A DNA stretch of 64,000 nt from Streptococcus parasanguinis (GCF_023109675.1 NZ_JALDUR010000004.1:62001-126000), one strand, 5' to 3'. Counted from the stretch's first letter, positions 1 through 11,551 are shown. Numbers and translations: made by a program. The notes: generated by a model from the sequence alone, not told the origin.

Positions 1-551
1 GAAGCTCGACTCGTATCTTGGATCAGTTGGAGAAGATCTGGATTCAGTTCAGCTTCTTCCAATCCAGCCTTGAGGGCTGTCACGATCGCTTGAGCAGAAT
101 GAAAGGCGTCCTTTCCAGTACGAAGGACTACTGCATTTCCACTCTTGATGGCAAGCGCTGCGGCATCTGACGTTACATTTGGACGGCTTTCATAAATGAT
201 GCCAATAACACCCATGGCGACTCGAACTTTCTGGATTTCAAGACCATTTTCCAAGACTTCAGTATCCAGCACTTCCCCGATCGGATCTGGCAGGTCTATT
301 AAAGCACGAATTCCTTGTGCCATCCCAGCAATCCGCTCTTGATCAAGAAATAGGCGATCCAGCATGACTTCAGAGATCTTGCCGCGTGCCGCTTCCATAT
401 CGATTTGATTAGCTGCTAAAATGGCTTCAGTTGCTTTTAAAAGCTGGCTAGCCATGGCCTCTAAGGCCTGATTTTTAAGAGCTGTACTGGATGTATTGAT
501 GCTTTTCTTAGCTGATTTCGCTAAGGCTAATTGTTCTTGTGTTGTTCCCAT
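1..551 (-). CDS. proA: Gamma-glutamyl phosphate reductase, 5' part (runs off window start)
   Basis: Converts gamma-glutamyl phosphate to glutamate semialdehyde with NADPH, the second step of proline synthesis, in the cytosol. Only the first 183 or so codons are in the window. The product starts [16 protein letters not shown] and carries the family's N-terminal helical stretch followed by [17 protein letters not shown], a strongly conserved ProA segment of the NADPH-binding domain. The ATG at 551-549 lies 11 bases after the proB stop, so the two genes are one operon, as expected since ProB hands its unstable product to ProA. The catalytic Cys lies in the missing part. No frame break is seen in what is present. 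Confidence 0.95.
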   Translation of the reverse strand, partial: MGTTQEQLALAKSAKKSINTSSTALKNQALEAMASQLLKATEAILAANQIDMEAARGKISEVMLDRLFLDQERIAGMAQGIRALIDLPDPIGEVLDTEVLENGLEIQKVRVAMGVIGIIYESRPNVTSDAAALAIKSGNAVVLRTGKDAFHSAQAIVTALKAGLEEAELNPDLLQLIQDTSRA

Positions 552-561
552 ACGTTTTCCT

Positions 562-1671
562 CTAGAATTCTGTAAAGAGTAGGTCAATCTCAGGAGTTAC
601 CGAGATCCAATCATCCCGGTGGATAAGGATTCCCTTAGCTTTTTTAGATTGGAGTAGATCGCGCACAGCTGATTGGCCGAGACGGACTTTGCCTTTTCCT
701 AATAATTGACCAGTCTCTTGATGATAGACGCTGACAATGTCGTGATAAGAAAAATCTTCTTCTGCCTTGGTCACACCAGAAATCAATAGACTCTTTCCAT
801 GATCCAACAGGGCTTCCGCTGCTCCAGCATCTACCCAAACGGCTCCTTTGCTTTCTGCATAAAAGGCTAGCCATTGCTTCTGGGTTTTTAAGCCCTTGTC
901 CACTGCAAAGAAGTAACTGCCATCTGCTTGCTCTTCTGCTGCTTCGATCAAGGCATCCGGCTTGAGAGACGAGCAAATATAGACGGGAACCCCTGACTCG
1001 GTCGCAAGGGTCGCTGCCTTGAGTTTAGTCAGCATACCGCCAGTTCCATTGCTACTGCCAGCACCACCCGCCATCTCGATCATCTCACGGGAAATGTGTT
1101 CGATTCGATCCAAGCGCTTAGCTGTTGGATCCTGAGAAGGATTTGCTGTATAGAGACCATCGACATCTGTTAAAAGCACCAAAAGATCAGCTTGAACCAT
1201 GGCTGCAACTTGCGCACTCAAGGTATCATTGTCTCCTACTTTTAACTCAGCAATCGAGACTGTATCGTTTTCATTGATAATCGGAATGGCCCCACGATTG
1301 AGCAAGACAGAAAGGGCCTGGTGGGCATTCTTATAGCGGCGCTGATCCGCAAAGTCGTCCTGGGTCAACAAAATCTGCGCAGAAACAATGTTGCGCAAGA
1401 GCAGGTTAGCTGTGTATTCTTCCATCAGTAAGCCTTGCCCAACTGCCGCAGAAGCTTGCTTGTCTGCCACCTTGGTCGGCCGTTTCTTAAAACCAAGGGC
1501 ACCAAATCCGGCAGCAACTGCCCCTGATGAGACCAAGATCAACTCATGACCTGATTCATGTAAGAGAGCCAATTGCTGCGTAATGACCTTAACCTTCTGT
1601 CTGGAGAGACTCCCATCGGGATTGGTCAAAGACGAGGTCCCTACTTTAAAGACGATTCGTTTTGCTTTCAT
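562..1671 (-). CDS. proB: Glutamate 5-kinase
   Basis: Phosphorylates glutamate on its side-chain carboxylate, the first and feedback-controlled step of proline synthesis. The 369-residue protein has the amino-acid-kinase fold (about 1-255: KVGTSSL at the nucleotide-binding start, [26 protein letters not shown]) followed by a C-terminal PUA domain (about 275-365: [25 protein letters not shown]), the usual layout in bacteria. It is full length for the family. The ribosome binding site is weak (AGAAAG only). It precedes proA by 11 bases. A repeat with a terminator-like hairpin lies upstream, separating it from rluD. Confidence 0.97.
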   Translation of the reverse strand: MKAKRIVFKVGTSSLTNPDGSLSRQKVKVITQQLALLHESGHELILVSSGAVAAGFGALGFKKRPTKVADKQASAAVGQGLLMEEYTANLLLRNIVSAQILLTQDDFADQRRYKNAHQALSVLLNRGAIPIINENDTVSIAELKVGDNDTLSAQVAAMVQADLLVLLTDVDGLYTANPSQDPTAKRLDRIEHISREMIEMAGGAGSSNGTGGMLTKLKAATLATESGVPVYICSSLKPDALIEAAEEQADGSYFFAVDKGLKTQKQWLAFYAESKGAVWVDAGAAEALLDHGKSLLISGVTKAEEDFSYHDIVSVYHQETGQLLGKGKVRLGQSAVRDLLQSKKAKGILIHRDDWISVTPEIDLLFTEF

Positions 1672-1717
1672 CGCTGTGTTTCTTTCTAATACTATTTATT
1701 TCGTATCTAATGAAAGT

Positions 1718-1890
1718 GAGGCTGGACAAAAACTGTCCAGCTCTCTATGTTTGATAGTAATAACTGCATGACGCAGTGGTTGATTGGCATCTTTGTTCGC
1801 TTTTTAGGCTCCAAAGATAACCTAATCAACTGTGCGGGGGTGGGAAAACGAACTCTTTTTAACTAGTCAGAGTTCTTTCCCACTCCCATT
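1718..1890. repeat. Intergenic streptococcal repeat, copy R1 (type B)
   Basis: About 170 bases between proB and rluD. It opens with the hairpin GCTGGACA-loop-TGTCCAGC, has a middle core (gacgcagtggttga...ggggtgggaaaa) and closes with ctttcccactccc, which partly inverts the opening motif. The same architecture recurs at 8884-9062, 37121-37297 and 43196-43440. No ORF fits it. It is not a BOX, RUP or SPRITE element by sequence, and I cannot put a name to the family. Confidence 0.75.
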
Positions 1891-1895
1891 CTTCA

Positions 1896-2786
1896 TTATC
1901 CTTTTCGAAGGTCTTCCAGCGTTTTCTCAAAGATCGCTGGCACTTCTGCTGAAAATTCCAAGGTCTCGCCTGTACGGGGGTGGGTAAAGCCAAGTGTCCG
2001 CGCATGAAGAAACTGTCCTTGTCCTTTAAGTGTCTTCTTAGGACCATAAGCAGGATCTCCAGCCACGGGATGGCCAATATAGGCCATGTGCACCCGAATT
2101 TGATGGGTCCGACCGGTCTCCAGTTGCAACTCTACCAAGGTGTAATCCCCAAAGCGTTCCAAAACCTGAAAACGGGTCACTGCAGGTTTTCCTTTAGCCG
2201 TCACCGCTTGTTTTTTCCGGTCCTTTTCACTGCGACCAATGGGTGCTTCAATCATCCCTCGATCGTTAGGAAGATTGCCATGGACAATGGCCCAATACTT
2301 CCGGAGAGATTTTTTGTCTTTGAGTTCCTCTGCTAAGGCGACGTGAGCTTGGTCATTTTTTGCGACCATCAAGAGGCCTGACGTGTCTTTATCAATCCGA
2401 TGAACGATCCCTGGACGCAATTCCCCATTGATCCCTGAAAGGTCCTTGACATGGTATAAGAGCGCATTGACCAAGGTCCCGCTGGTATGACCCGCACTTG
2501 GGTGAACAACCATGCCTTGAGGTTTATTGACCACCACAACATCCTGGTCCTCATAAACGATGTCTAAGGGCAGATCTTCTGCTTCATAGCTGACCTCTTC
2601 GACTTCTGGGACTTCATACTGGATGATGTCTCCTTCTTTGACCGTATACTTAGCTTTTTTCACAGTTCCATTGACCAGAACTTTTCCTTCTTTGATCTGC
2701 TCATTGGCTACAGCTCGTGACAAGGGAGTCAAATCCGCCAAAGCCTTATCCAGTCGCGCACCGGCTACTTCGATTTTAATTTCCAT
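1896..2786 (-). CDS. rluD: RluD-family 23S rRNA pseudouridine synthase
   Basis: Isomerises uridine to pseudouridine in large-subunit rRNA. The 296-residue protein has an N-terminal S4 RNA-binding domain (about 12-60, [14 protein letters not shown]) and an RluA-type catalytic domain (about 75-290). The signature HRIDKDTSG at 129-137 holds the catalytic Asp132. [12 protein letters not shown] near the C-terminus is the second family motif. Its start overlaps the lspA stop by 11 bases, so translation is probably coupled. The lspA-rluD pair is common in streptococci. Whether it modifies exactly the RluD positions of E. coli cannot be read from sequence. Confidence 0.95.
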   Translation of the reverse strand: MEIKIEVAGARLDKALADLTPLSRAVANEQIKEGKVLVNGTVKKAKYTVKEGDIIQYEVPEVEEVSYEAEDLPLDIVYEDQDVVVVNKPQGMVVHPSAGHTSGTLVNALLYHVKDLSGINGELRPGIVHRIDKDTSGLLMVAKNDQAHVALAEELKDKKSLRKYWAIVHGNLPNDRGMIEAPIGRSEKDRKKQAVTAKGKPAVTRFQVLERFGDYTLVELQLETGRTHQIRVHMAYIGHPVAGDPAYGPKKTLKGQGQFLHARTLGFTHPRTGETLEFSAEVPAIFEKTLEDLRKG

Positions 2787-3237
2787 GCGTTTCCTCTTTC
2801 AACATCAGGATCAGGAGCAAGAAAACTCCAACTGTCAAATAACTATCTGCTACATTAAAAATGGCAAAATTCATAAAATCCAGGTGGAACATATCGACCA
2901 CAAAGCCCTGACGCAGGCGATCGATAAAATTCCCCAAGCCACCTGCAATCACCAAGGTCAAGCCCATCACCATCCAAAGCGACCCCTTAAGGTGCTTATA
3001 AAGATAGTAAAAGGCCCCTACCATCACGACTAGCGTGATGAGGGTAAAGAACCATTGCTGATTTTCAAGAAGCGAAAAAGCTGCACCTGTGTTTTGAAGA
3101 TAAGTCAGACTGACCACATGGGGAATAAAAGACTTGACGACACCCAGTGGAATGTTCTTCACCACATACCATTTGACCAGCTGATCCAGTAGGACCAAAA
3201 GGACGATCGCTACTGGGACCATTGTTTTTCTCTTCAT
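2776..3237 (-). CDS. lspA: Lipoprotein signal peptidase (signal peptidase II)
   Basis: Cuts the signal peptide of prolipoproteins just before the lipidated Cys, within the plasma membrane. The 153-residue protein shows four membrane segments and the two catalytic Asp motifs: [17 protein letters not shown] with Asp115, and FNVADSYL with Asp131. It would process the lipoproteins encoded elsewhere in this window (16.97, 22.95, 47.0 and 57.1 kb). It lies 3 bases after the LysR regulator stop and overlaps rluD, so the three are likely one transcript. Confidence 0.97.
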   Translation of the reverse strand: MKRKTMVPVAIVLLVLLDQLVKWYVVKNIPLGVVKSFIPHVVSLTYLQNTGAAFSLLENQQWFFTLITLVVMVGAFYYLYKHLKGSLWMVMGLTLVIAGGLGNFIDRLRQGFVVDMFHLDFMNFAIFNVADSYLTVGVFLLLILMLKEETHGN

Positions 3238-3240
3238 TTC

Positions 3241-4143
3241 TTACCTCTTTTGATCAAAATATTCTACCATGACCTCGACAAACTTCTCTGCTACAGGAGA
3301 GAGATCCATCTCTTCGCGTTTGACATAGACCATTTTATTGTCTAAGTTGTCTTCCAAAGGAATCACGGTAATGCCATTCACGGACTGGCTATCCAAAAAG
3401 CCAGATCCCGTCGCATAAGCATCCGTCCGCTCCAAGATTCCATTCAAGGTAGCCCGGTCGGTCACATTGAACATTTGTGAGCTCGAGCTGGTATCGACAA
3501 AGTTCTCTGAATAATAGAGGTACTCATCTTTTTCTTGGGTAAAACGAACAGTTGGCAACTGAGCTAGATCTTCCATAACCAGTTTTTTCTTCTTAGCCAA
3601 AGGATGTCCTTTGCGAAGATAAATATGAGTCTGAAAAGGAATCAAATCCACTACTTCAAGCCCTAATTTATCGACCCGTTGCATAATCCCCTTGGTATTT
3701 TGACGATTGAGATAAATAATCCCCAACTCACTATGCCCTTGAGCCACTTCGTCCAAAATTTGAACCGTCGTTGATTCAAAGATGCGGAAGTTTTTATTTT
3801 CCGGATAGCGGATCGAGAATTCCGTCATCAAAGGTGGTAAGAAGTCATAGTGTTGACTCGAAATAGAGAATTCTTTCTTCTCTTCTTCGGGACTGGCATA
3901 TTGATTTTGAAACACATCAAACCCTTTGACCACGTCCTGCGCTTTTTCATAAAATTCCATTCCCCGACGGGTCAAAAAAGTCCCAGAACTGGTCCGACGA
4001 AAAATCTTAAACCCCAGTTCTTTTTCCAGATCTCTGACGGAGATGGACAAGCTCGGCTGACTCACATACATTTTTTCAGCAGCCTCACGAAAAGTACCAC
4101 TGTTGGCAATCGCCACTACATATCGTAATTGTTGTATATTCAT
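3241..4143 (-). CDS. LysR-family transcriptional regulator (CpsY/MtaR-like)
   Basis: DNA-binding regulator of 300 residues. The N-terminal winged helix-turn-helix (MNIQQLRYVVAIANSGTFRE, then AAEKMYVSQPSLSISVRDLE) is a textbook LysR reading head. The remainder is a periplasmic-binding-protein-like effector domain (about 90-295). Its place directly upstream of lspA-rluD is the position of the CpsY-type regulator in other streptococci. Relatives control methionine or sulfur amino acid supply and surface traits, but the effector here cannot be read. A good TATAAT lies about 30 bases upstream of the start. Confidence 0.85.
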   Translation of the reverse strand: MNIQQLRYVVAIANSGTFREAAEKMYVSQPSLSISVRDLEKELGFKIFRRTSSGTFLTRRGMEFYEKAQDVVKGFDVFQNQYASPEEEKKEFSISSQHYDFLPPLMTEFSIRYPENKNFRIFESTTVQILDEVAQGHSELGIIYLNRQNTKGIMQRVDKLGLEVVDLIPFQTHIYLRKGHPLAKKKKLVMEDLAQLPTVRFTQEKDEYLYYSENFVDTSSSSQMFNVTDRATLNGILERTDAYATGSGFLDSQSVNGITVIPLEDNLDNKMVYVKREEMDLSPVAEKFVEVMVEYFDQKR

Positions 4144-4230
4144 TCTATTTTCCTTATTACAGTATCGATCTATTATACCATAAATTAGGGGCTGAAAGAA
4201 GAGATCCGTTTAAGAGACACTCATCAAGTG

Positions 4231-4264
4231 AAAATAAAAAACTGGAACTAAAACAGTTCCAGTT
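4231..4264 (-). terminator. Rho-independent terminator of the lacTFEG operon
   Basis: Stem AACTGGAAC / GTTCCAGTT (4240-4248 and 4256-4264) with a 7-base loop. On the minus strand it is followed by an almost pure T run (4231-4240). It lies immediately after the lacG stop. Confidence 0.9.
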
Positions 4265-4269
4265 GATAC

Positions 4270-5700
<1,431 letters not shown>

Positions 5701-5763
5701 TCAAAGGAAAAGTGAGTGGAGAGGAGTTAGTGAGCCATCCATCTCCATCTCACTTTTTAGTTC

Positions 5764-7461
5764 TTATTCTTCAAATTGCTCCTGAACAAATGCCAGAGCA
5801 CCTTTTCCATCACGGGTTAACTTGATGTACTGAGCACCTTCTGTCTTAGCCAGTTTGATACCTAATTTATCAGTTTCAGCTTTCATATCCTCAAAGTTTG
5901 AAGCAACTTGTGGTGCTAAGATAACCAAATCAAACTCTGGTAACATTTCACGGTGGGCTCCATAGCCACCTGCTGCAGCTTTAACAGGAACTTTATACTC
6001 TTCTGCAGCTTTATTCAAAGCATTGGCAAGAAGACCGCTTGTTCCACCACCCGCACAAAGAACGAGTACGTTTGTTTCTTCAGTAATTGTATTTTGTGCT
6101 GGTTCTACTCCAGCTTTTGCAAGAATAGCATCTGCTTTTGCAGTGTTAAAGTTTGCTGCAACTTTTTCTTTTAATTCATCATTAGCTTTACCTGAACGTT
6201 CTTCTTCAAGAATTTGTTCATCATAAACCTTGAGGAATGGATAGTAGATAGCAATATCTACTACAATTAACAATGCTGCAAGAGCGAATGACAAGAACTG
6301 GAAGTTTGTACCAAGAACAATACCTAGAGGCCCAGGTGTAGTCCAAGGAAGGTTGGCAGTAAATGAGTTCATGCCGAGTGTTTCAATAAAGAACTTAAAG
6401 ATCCATACGTTTGCAATTGGTGCAAAGATGAATGGGATAAAGAAGATTGGGTTCAAAACAAGTGGTGCACCAAACAAGATTGGTTCGTTTACACCGAAGA
6501 ATGTAGGAACTACTGAAGCACGTCCAATAGCACGATTTCGTTTTGATTTACATAACCACATAAACATGAACGGAACAACAAGAGTTGCACCAGTACCACC
6601 CATAGTGACGATAAACATTTGTGTACCAGATGTAAGGATCTTATCAGCGTGCATACCTTGTTGAAGAAGGTTCAAGTTGACTTCGGCATTTGCATAAGTA
6701 ATCGCTGCAATCGCAGGCTCAACGATAGATGGGCCGTGAATACCAATAAACCAGAAGAATGCAAAGGCACCAAAAATAATCGTAATACCGACGTAACCAT
6801 CTGCTGCTGAGAATAGTGGAGCAAGAAGGGTACCGATTGATTCAGCAACCGTTACATGAAGGCTTGCTTTCACAACTAATTCAAGTGCATACAAGAGTAC
6901 AACTGACAATGTAAATGGAATCAAGTCTTTAAATACTTGTGAAATATTTGGTGGAACCTCGTCCGGCATGCGAATCGTCACATTATTTTTCACACAGACC
7001 TTATAAACATTAACTGTAACAAAGGCTGCAATGAAGGCTGTCAACAGACCTTTTGTACCCATGAAGGCTGTTAAGAATCCACCTTCTTTAGCAGGTTCGG
7101 CAGCCATGAGCAAGAAGCCAACCATAGAAGCCAACATTGTAGAAATGAAGTTGATTTGGTTGGTTGCTGGGAGGTCACGGTTCATTGAATCAGTCAAAGC
7201 CTTAGCCGTTGTCCCACCAACGAAGAAGGCCAAGATGCCCATAGAATAGCTATATGGAGTCATCAAGAAAGTTTCAATATCTTTAGACCAGTGGAATCCC
7301 CAAGCGTTTGGTACATACGCAATTAGGATGAAAATAGATGAGAAAAGGATAACAGGCATCCCTGCAATAAAGCCATCCCGAATCGCTCGCAAATACTTGT
7401 TTCGAGAAATCTTTTCAAAGAATGGTTTCCCTTTTTCAATCAGTTCAATCAGTTTATTCAT
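5764..7461 (-). CDS. lacE: Lactose-specific PTS enzyme IICB
   Basis: Imports lactose and phosphorylates it on the galactose 6-position. Residues 1 to about 430 form the membrane EIIC channel of the lactose/cellobiose family (many hydrophobic segments, e.g. [20 protein letters not shown]). The C-terminal EIIB domain begins near 460 with [13 protein letters not shown], whose Cys469 is the phosphocysteine. The length of 565 matches LacE of other lactic bacteria. Its ATG overlaps the lacF stop by one base (TAATG), so expression of IIA and IICB is coupled. Confidence 0.97.
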   Translation of the reverse strand: MNKLIELIEKGKPFFEKISRNKYLRAIRDGFIAGMPVILFSSIFILIAYVPNAWGFHWSKDIETFLMTPYSYSMGILAFFVGGTTAKALTDSMNRDLPATNQINFISTMLASMVGFLLMAAEPAKEGGFLTAFMGTKGLLTAFIAAFVTVNVYKVCVKNNVTIRMPDEVPPNISQVFKDLIPFTLSVVLLYALELVVKASLHVTVAESIGTLLAPLFSAADGYVGITIIFGAFAFFWFIGIHGPSIVEPAIAAITYANAEVNLNLLQQGMHADKILTSGTQMFIVTMGGTGATLVVPFMFMWLCKSKRNRAIGRASVVPTFFGVNEPILFGAPLVLNPIFFIPFIFAPIANVWIFKFFIETLGMNSFTANLPWTTPGPLGIVLGTNFQFLSFALAALLIVVDIAIYYPFLKVYDEQILEEERSGKANDELKEKVAANFNTAKADAILAKAGVEPAQNTITEETNVLVLCAGGGTSGLLANALNKAAEEYKVPVKAAAGGYGAHREMLPEFDLVILAPQVASNFEDMKAETDKLGIKLAKTEGAQYIKLTRDGKGALAFVQEQFEE

Positions 7462-7778
7462 TATTTCGCTCCTCTTTTATATAGTTCAATCAGATGGTGA
7501 ATCACGTCTTTTAATAGGATCGTTGTCATGAGATGGTCTTGACCATGCATCATGGTAATGCTATAGGGGATTTCTTCTCCTGCTGCTTCATGCGCTAGCA
7601 TGGTCGTTTGAGATTTGTGAGCCTCAGCGATACAAGACCCTGCTTCTTCTACTAAGGATTCTGCTTTAGCAAAATCACCATTTTCAGCAGCTTTTAAGGC
7701 TTCCACTAATTTTGATCGAGCGTCACCGGCATAAGCGACAATTTCAAAGCCAAGTAATTGGACTTCTTCTTTATTCAT
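7461..7778 (-). CDS. lacF: Lactose-specific PTS enzyme IIA
   Basis: Cytosolic phosphocarrier passing phosphate from HPr to the LacE IIB domain. It has 105 residues, all helical as expected for the trimeric lactose IIA family. The phosphorylated His is at position 78 in [10 protein letters not shown], matching the known active His of LacF. RBS AAGGAGG stands upstream of the ATG. It follows lacT by about 35 bases and overlaps lacE by one base. Confidence 0.97.
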   Translation of the reverse strand: MNKEEVQLLGFEIVAYAGDARSKLVEALKAAENGDFAKAESLVEEAGSCIAEAHKSQTTMLAHEAAGEEIPYSITMMHGQDHLMTTILLKDVIHHLIELYKRGAK

Positions 7779-7812
7779 GTTGGTTCCTCCTTATGATACC
7801 TTTTGAAAATTT

Positions 7813-8646
7813 TTATAATAGACGTTGAATATGAAGGGCTAAATAGACTTTTTCATTAGGAGATATCTTGGCTCCTGTCTGTTCAGCGATGGTTTGGTAG
7901 ATTTGATGACTAATCTCATAAGCCTTTGGATAACTTAGCTGGATCAGTTGTTCCATCTCGCTCAAACCTTCTGAATCTTCTCTTCCCTTATCTAGCGAAT
8001 CTAGGAAATAATTGAGATGGATCATAAAGCGATCATAGAAATGACTGTTTTCTTCTTTCCGTTTCAAGCCATTTTGAGCTAGTTTTTCTTCTACAGCTTT
8101 CAAAATAACTTGTCTGTCCTGGACATCTGGATCTTGCTCATGAATCATTTCCCCTTGTGCATTAATGAAATGATAAGCGATGCGATTCACTTCATCGTCA
8201 GGAAATTGATCCAAGAGCCGCTTTCGAAAGATCTCAATCGCTTCTTTTGCGATTTTATAAGGAATCGGGTGCATAGCAGACACATCAGGAAGGTCACTGT
8301 ATTTATATCTTCCCTGTTGAACTGCCTGGTAAGAACAAAAGATGTGATCTGTTAATGTCACATAGATATATTCTTGAACAGGATAGTCATATTTCTTAGA
8401 CAAGGTATCAATCACTTCATAAGTGGTTGTAATGAAATCAAGAGGAACATCCTTTAGAAGGGCCATAAAGTTTTCTCTTGACTCATCCGTATTTAAACGA
8501 AATACTTTTTCGACCTTATCATCAGCTACTAGATCATTTTTCTTTTTCCCAAATGCAATCCCACTCCCAATAACAATCAACTCTTGTTGTAGTTCATTTT
8601 GAACCAAAGCAACATTATTGTTCATTGGATGGATAATACGATACAT
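7813..8646 (-). CDS. lacT: Lac operon antiterminator of the BglG/LicT family
   Basis: RNA-binding antiterminator that lets RNA polymerase read past the leader terminator when lactose PTS activity is high. The start is the ATG at 8646 (MYRIIHPMNNNVALVQ), preceded by AAAGGAGAG. A longer upstream frame would run into the terminator hairpin. Residues 1-55 form the CAT RNA-binding domain, followed by two PRD domains (about 65-170 and 170-277), with His residues that are PTS phosphorylation targets in this family. It is the first gene of the lac operon, and its target site lies just upstream at 8741-8770, so it regulates its own operon. Confidence 0.95.
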   Translation of the reverse strand: MYRIIHPMNNNVALVQNELQQELIVIGSGIAFGKKKNDLVADDKVEKVFRLNTDESRENFMALLKDVPLDFITTTYEVIDTLSKKYDYPVQEYIYVTLTDHIFCSYQAVQQGRYKYSDLPDVSAMHPIPYKIAKEAIEIFRKRLLDQFPDDEVNRIAYHFINAQGEMIHEQDPDVQDRQVILKAVEEKLAQNGLKRKEENSHFYDRFMIHLNYFLDSLDKGREDSEGLSEMEQLIQLSYPKAYEISHQIYQTIAEQTGAKISPNEKVYLALHIQRLL

Positions 8647-8680
8647 GAGGCTCTCCTTTGTAAAATTTGTTAAAAGCAAA

Positions 8681-8745
8681 TAAAAATGACCACGAAGCAA
8701 CCGAAAAAACTAGCCTACACTAATTGTTCAGTCTACTTGTGGTCA
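8681..8745 (-). terminator. Leader terminator (attenuator) of the lacTFEG operon
   Basis: On the minus strand, TGACCAC(8745-8739) pairs with GTGGTCA(8693-8687), followed by TTTTTATTT. The hairpin sits between the promoter and lacT, where it would stop transcription unless LacT is bound. The 5' arm of its stem overlaps the RAT site, which is the hallmark of this antitermination class. Confidence 0.85.
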
Positions 8746-8770
8746 CGCCTAATCTAACTTAGTAACGCTC
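8741..8770 (-). promoter_or_regulatory. Ribonucleic antiterminator (RAT) site for LacT
   Basis: The 30-nt minus-strand stretch beginning gagcgttactaag and ending ggcgtgacc resembles the BglG/LicT-family RAT (GTTACT...AGGC...ACC spacing). It shares its last bases with the 5' arm of the terminator at 8681-8745, so the two structures exclude each other. Confidence 0.8.
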
Positions 8771-8793
8771 ACTGCTATTCAACTTATAAACTT

Positions 8794-8822
8794 ATTCTAT
8801 CATAAACCTTTTGTTTTGTAAA
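8794..8822 (-). promoter_or_regulatory. lacTFEG promoter
   Basis: On the minus strand TTTACA (8822-8817), 17-base spacer, TAGAAT (8799-8794), reading towards lacT. Transcription would start near 8787, upstream of the RAT site. Confidence 0.8.
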
Positions 8823-8830
8823 CCCTTACA
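8817..8830. promoter_or_regulatory. Candidate cre (CcpA) site at the lac promoter
   Basis: TGTAAACCCTTACA, a 14-base near-palindrome overlapping the -35 box. It fits the catabolite-responsive element pattern except for one central position. Its position would let CcpA block RNA polymerase when glucose is present. Assignment by pattern only. Confidence 0.6.
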
Positions 8831-8883
8831 GCGAAAATTTTTAAACATTTTTTTATAAAAAATAAACAAGACCTTAAAATAAT

Positions 8884-9062
8884 GAAGAGGCTGGGACAAA
8901 AGTCCTAGCCTCTCAATCATCTTTGGATTGTCGAGCAAGATGCAGTGGTTGAGTGGGCTCTACTACGCTGATTTCATCAGCTTTTACAGCCCTACTCAAC
9001 TGTGCGGAGGTGGGACGACGAAATCGAATTCTAACGAATGACCGATTTCTGTCCCACTCTCT
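8884..9062. repeat. Intergenic streptococcal repeat, copy R2 (type A)
   Basis: About 180 bases between lacD and lacT, opening with gaggctgggacaaaagtcc (hairpin with cctagcctc) and ending ctgtcccactctct. It is nearly identical along its whole length to the copy at 37121-37297. The opening hairpin may also serve as a transcription stop, but here its T-rich tail is poor. Confidence 0.85.
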
Positions 9063-9097
9063 AACTGTTGCTTTAGGAGGCAATCATCATTTGAATC

Positions 9098-10078
9098 TTA
9101 TACGCGTTCTGTCCAAGGTGTTGCTACTTTAGCTAAGACTGCGTTCAATTCTTCAATATTTTGACGCCCTTCTGTACGAAGCCATTCCCGAGCAGCTGCT
9201 TCTCCATCTTTGATGTAAGCTTCTACTGAACCTGCCCATGTCGCACGTCCACAAAGAACACCGTTGAAGTTTGCACCAGATGCATGAGCAAATTCCAAGG
9301 TTTCTTGGAAGAGCTTAGCTGATACACCTGCACTGAGGTAGATGTATGGAAGGTTGGTTGCTTCTTCTTGTTCTTTGAAGAAAGCAGCTGCTTCTTCACG
9401 ACTATAGACAACTTCTCCTTCTCCAAATCCTTCCACGAAGTTCACATTAACTGGAACTTCCACTTTCAAGACATCGATATTGAAACGAGGATCTGAAAAG
9501 ACTTTCATAGCCTCAATCACCTTACGAGGTTTCACTTTCGCATATTCAGCAGAGGTTGCATCTGCAATTCCTTCATCATAAGCCAAGATTTCAAGGAAGA
9601 ATGGAATATCTTCTGCCACACATTCTGAACCAATACGTTCGATGTAAGCTTGTTTTTCTTGGTTGAGTTCATCTGCACTGTCTACATCATAGTAGAGCAA
9701 GAATTTCACAGCATCTGCGCCTTGTTCTTTGATGCGTTTTGCTGACCAAAGGTTCAAGCAGTCGGGCAAGCGTTTGGTGCTAGATGTATCGTAACCTGTT
9801 TTTTCGTATGCAAGCAAGAGCCCAGCATCTTTATCCAAGGCTTTCGTAGCAGGCAAACCATATTCTGGGTCCAACAACATAGATGAAGCATATTTTGTCA
9901 ATTCATCTGCCACAAGAACTTTCAATTCTTCCATTTGTGCTACAGTTGGCTCAGTGTCTTGGTATTTGGCCATCAAGCGTTTCAAAGCCCCACGTTGGTC
10001 GAAGGCCAAAGCTGAAATAACACCGTCTTTTGTACTAAGACGTTCCAAATAGTTGCGTTTTTGTTCTGTTAATACCAT
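9098..10078 (-). CDS. lacD: Tagatose 1,6-diphosphate aldolase
   Basis: Cleaves tagatose 1,6-bisphosphate to dihydroxyacetone phosphate and glyceraldehyde 3-phosphate, the last step of the tagatose pathway. The 326-residue protein is a class I (Schiff-base) LacD-type aldolase; [17 protein letters not shown] near the start and [13 protein letters not shown] near the centre (candidate Schiff-base Lys) are family features. Its ATG is two bases after the lacC stop. It ends the lacABCD set. In S. pyogenes a LacD paralogue doubles as a regulator, but nothing here points to that role. Confidence 0.97.
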   Translation of the reverse strand: MVLTEQKRNYLERLSTKDGVISALAFDQRGALKRLMAKYQDTEPTVAQMEELKVLVADELTKYASSMLLDPEYGLPATKALDKDAGLLLAYEKTGYDTSSTKRLPDCLNLWSAKRIKEQGADAVKFLLYYDVDSADELNQEKQAYIERIGSECVAEDIPFFLEILAYDEGIADATSAEYAKVKPRKVIEAMKVFSDPRFNIDVLKVEVPVNVNFVEGFGEGEVVYSREEAAAFFKEQEEATNLPYIYLSAGVSAKLFQETLEFAHASGANFNGVLCGRATWAGSVEAYIKDGEAAAREWLRTEGRQNIEELNAVLAKVATPWTERV

Positions 10079-10079
10079 T

Positions 10080-11009
10080 TTATACCTCTTTTACGATTAA
10101 TTGTTGATACAAGGCATCATAGTGCCCCATGTTGACATGTCCTGTTTGTGCTTCTTGCGCATTTAACATTCCAAGAACATTTGCTTTCTTGAGCAAGTCT
10201 GCGTCACTCTCATGATGATAGAGACCAGATGCAATCCCTGCAACAGTCGAATCACCAGATCCAACTGGATTGACGACATCAATCTTAGGAATATCTACCT
10301 TATAGAAGACATCCCCATGTTTAGCGAAAGCGCCATTTGCACCAAGGGAGACAATCACCCATTCGATGCCATCAAAGAGAGAATCCTGAAGAACTTCTTT
10401 TAAGTCTTCCACATTCTTACTCACTTCTTTTCCTAACAACTGTGATAATTCTTCATTGTTTGGTTTAATGACCGTAGGCTTGACAGCTGCTTGAATGGCA
10501 GCTTCTAAAGAAGCTCCCGAGCAATCAAGTACGACTGGTTTCCCAGCTTCCCTTGCAATCTTGACAAGGCTAGCATAGTAGTCCACTGGTAAACCAGCAG
10601 GAAGACTTCCAGAGATGGCAACAACCTCTACTTGTTCAACCAAGTGACGATAATGGTCGAGAAAGTCTTGGCCTTCTTTCTCAGAAATGGTTGGACCTTT
10701 TTCTAAGATTTCTGTTTGCTTGCCTTCGTGAAGGATGGCGATACAATTACGTGTATCTCCAGCAATTTCAAAGAAACGTTCCTCTATCCCTTCTCCTAAA
10801 TGATCGAGAATGAATTGCCCCGTCCGACCACCAAGTAGGCCAGTCGCTGCCACTGGATCCTTTATCTCAGAAAGTACACGGGTAACATTGAGACCTTTTC
10901 CACCAGCTGTCTTACTCACCTCAGCTACACGATTGACTGTATCCAACTGGAGTACATCCAAAGGATAAGAAATATCAATCGAAGGGTTCATCGTGACCGT
11001 TAATATCAT
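10080..11009 (-). CDS. lacC: Tagatose-6-phosphate kinase
   Basis: Phosphorylates tagatose 6-phosphate at C1 with ATP. PfkB/ribokinase-family protein of 309 residues. [17 protein letters not shown] is the sugar-binding start, [14 protein letters not shown] the first PfkB signature, and [17 protein letters not shown] the second with the catalytic Asp. It sits between lacB (10 bases upstream) and lacD. PfkB relatives include 1-phosphofructokinase, but the operon makes LacC the clear reading. Confidence 0.96.
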   Translation of the reverse strand: MILTVTMNPSIDISYPLDVLQLDTVNRVAEVSKTAGGKGLNVTRVLSEIKDPVAATGLLGGRTGQFILDHLGEGIEERFFEIAGDTRNCIAILHEGKQTEILEKGPTISEKEGQDFLDHYRHLVEQVEVVAISGSLPAGLPVDYYASLVKIAREAGKPVVLDCSGASLEAAIQAAVKPTVIKPNNEELSQLLGKEVSKNVEDLKEVLQDSLFDGIEWVIVSLGANGAFAKHGDVFYKVDIPKIDVVNPVGSGDSTVAGIASGLYHHESDADLLKKANVLGMLNAQEAQTGHVNMGHYDALYQQLIVKEV

Positions 11010-11019
11010 ACGTCACCTC

Positions 11020-11535
11020 TTAGTCGTGGTATTCACCACGGTCCCATTTTTCAAGGAATTCTGTAAAGAAATCAGCATCCGCTTGATGAGCATTATGGGT
11101 TTCCACATGTTGGATCTTAGCGATCAATTTTTTATTTTCTTCAGTTGGTTTGTATTCAGCGTGGATGAATGCTTCAATGATATCGCACATGAGCAATTCA
11201 CCCGTAATTTTACCACCAAATCCGATGACATTTGCGTTCAATTCTTCTTTTGCATAAAGAGCAGTTGTCATATCGCGTACCAAGGCAGAACGGATACCAG
11301 GTACTTTGTTAACAGCATTGTTAATCCCAACACCAGTACCACAGATACAAACACCAAGATCTGCTTGGCCACTTGCTACGGCTTCACCGACTTTCTTACC
11401 AAAGATTGGATAGTGGGTACGTGTATGGTCATAAGTCCCAAAGTCGAGCACTTCGTATCCTTTTGATTTCAAAAAATCAGAAACAGCCATTTTTTCATTT
11501 GTCACAATGTGATCACAACCAATTGCAATTCTCAT
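11020..11535 (-). CDS. lacB: Galactose-6-phosphate isomerase subunit B
   Basis: With LacA converts galactose 6-phosphate to tagatose 6-phosphate. The 171-residue RpiB/LacAB-fold protein starts [18 protein letters not shown] and carries the Cys-containing motif [20 protein letters not shown] typical of the active site. It follows lacA by 16 bases. Both subunits are needed for activity in the known enzyme. Confidence 0.97.
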   Translation of the reverse strand: MRIAIGCDHIVTNEKMAVSDFLKSKGYEVLDFGTYDHTRTHYPIFGKKVGEAVASGQADLGVCICGTGVGINNAVNKVPGIRSALVRDMTTALYAKEELNANVIGFGGKITGELLMCDIIEAFIHAEYKPTEENKKLIAKIQHVETHNAHQADADFFTEFLEKWDRGEYHD

Positions 11536-11551
11536 TTGAATTCTCCTCTCA

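Noticed and set aside
9098-10078. LacD as a regulatory paralogue of the LacD.1 kind
   Set aside because: It sits in a complete lacABCD set with a lactose PTS, which is the metabolic context; nothing in the sequence singles out a regulatory form.
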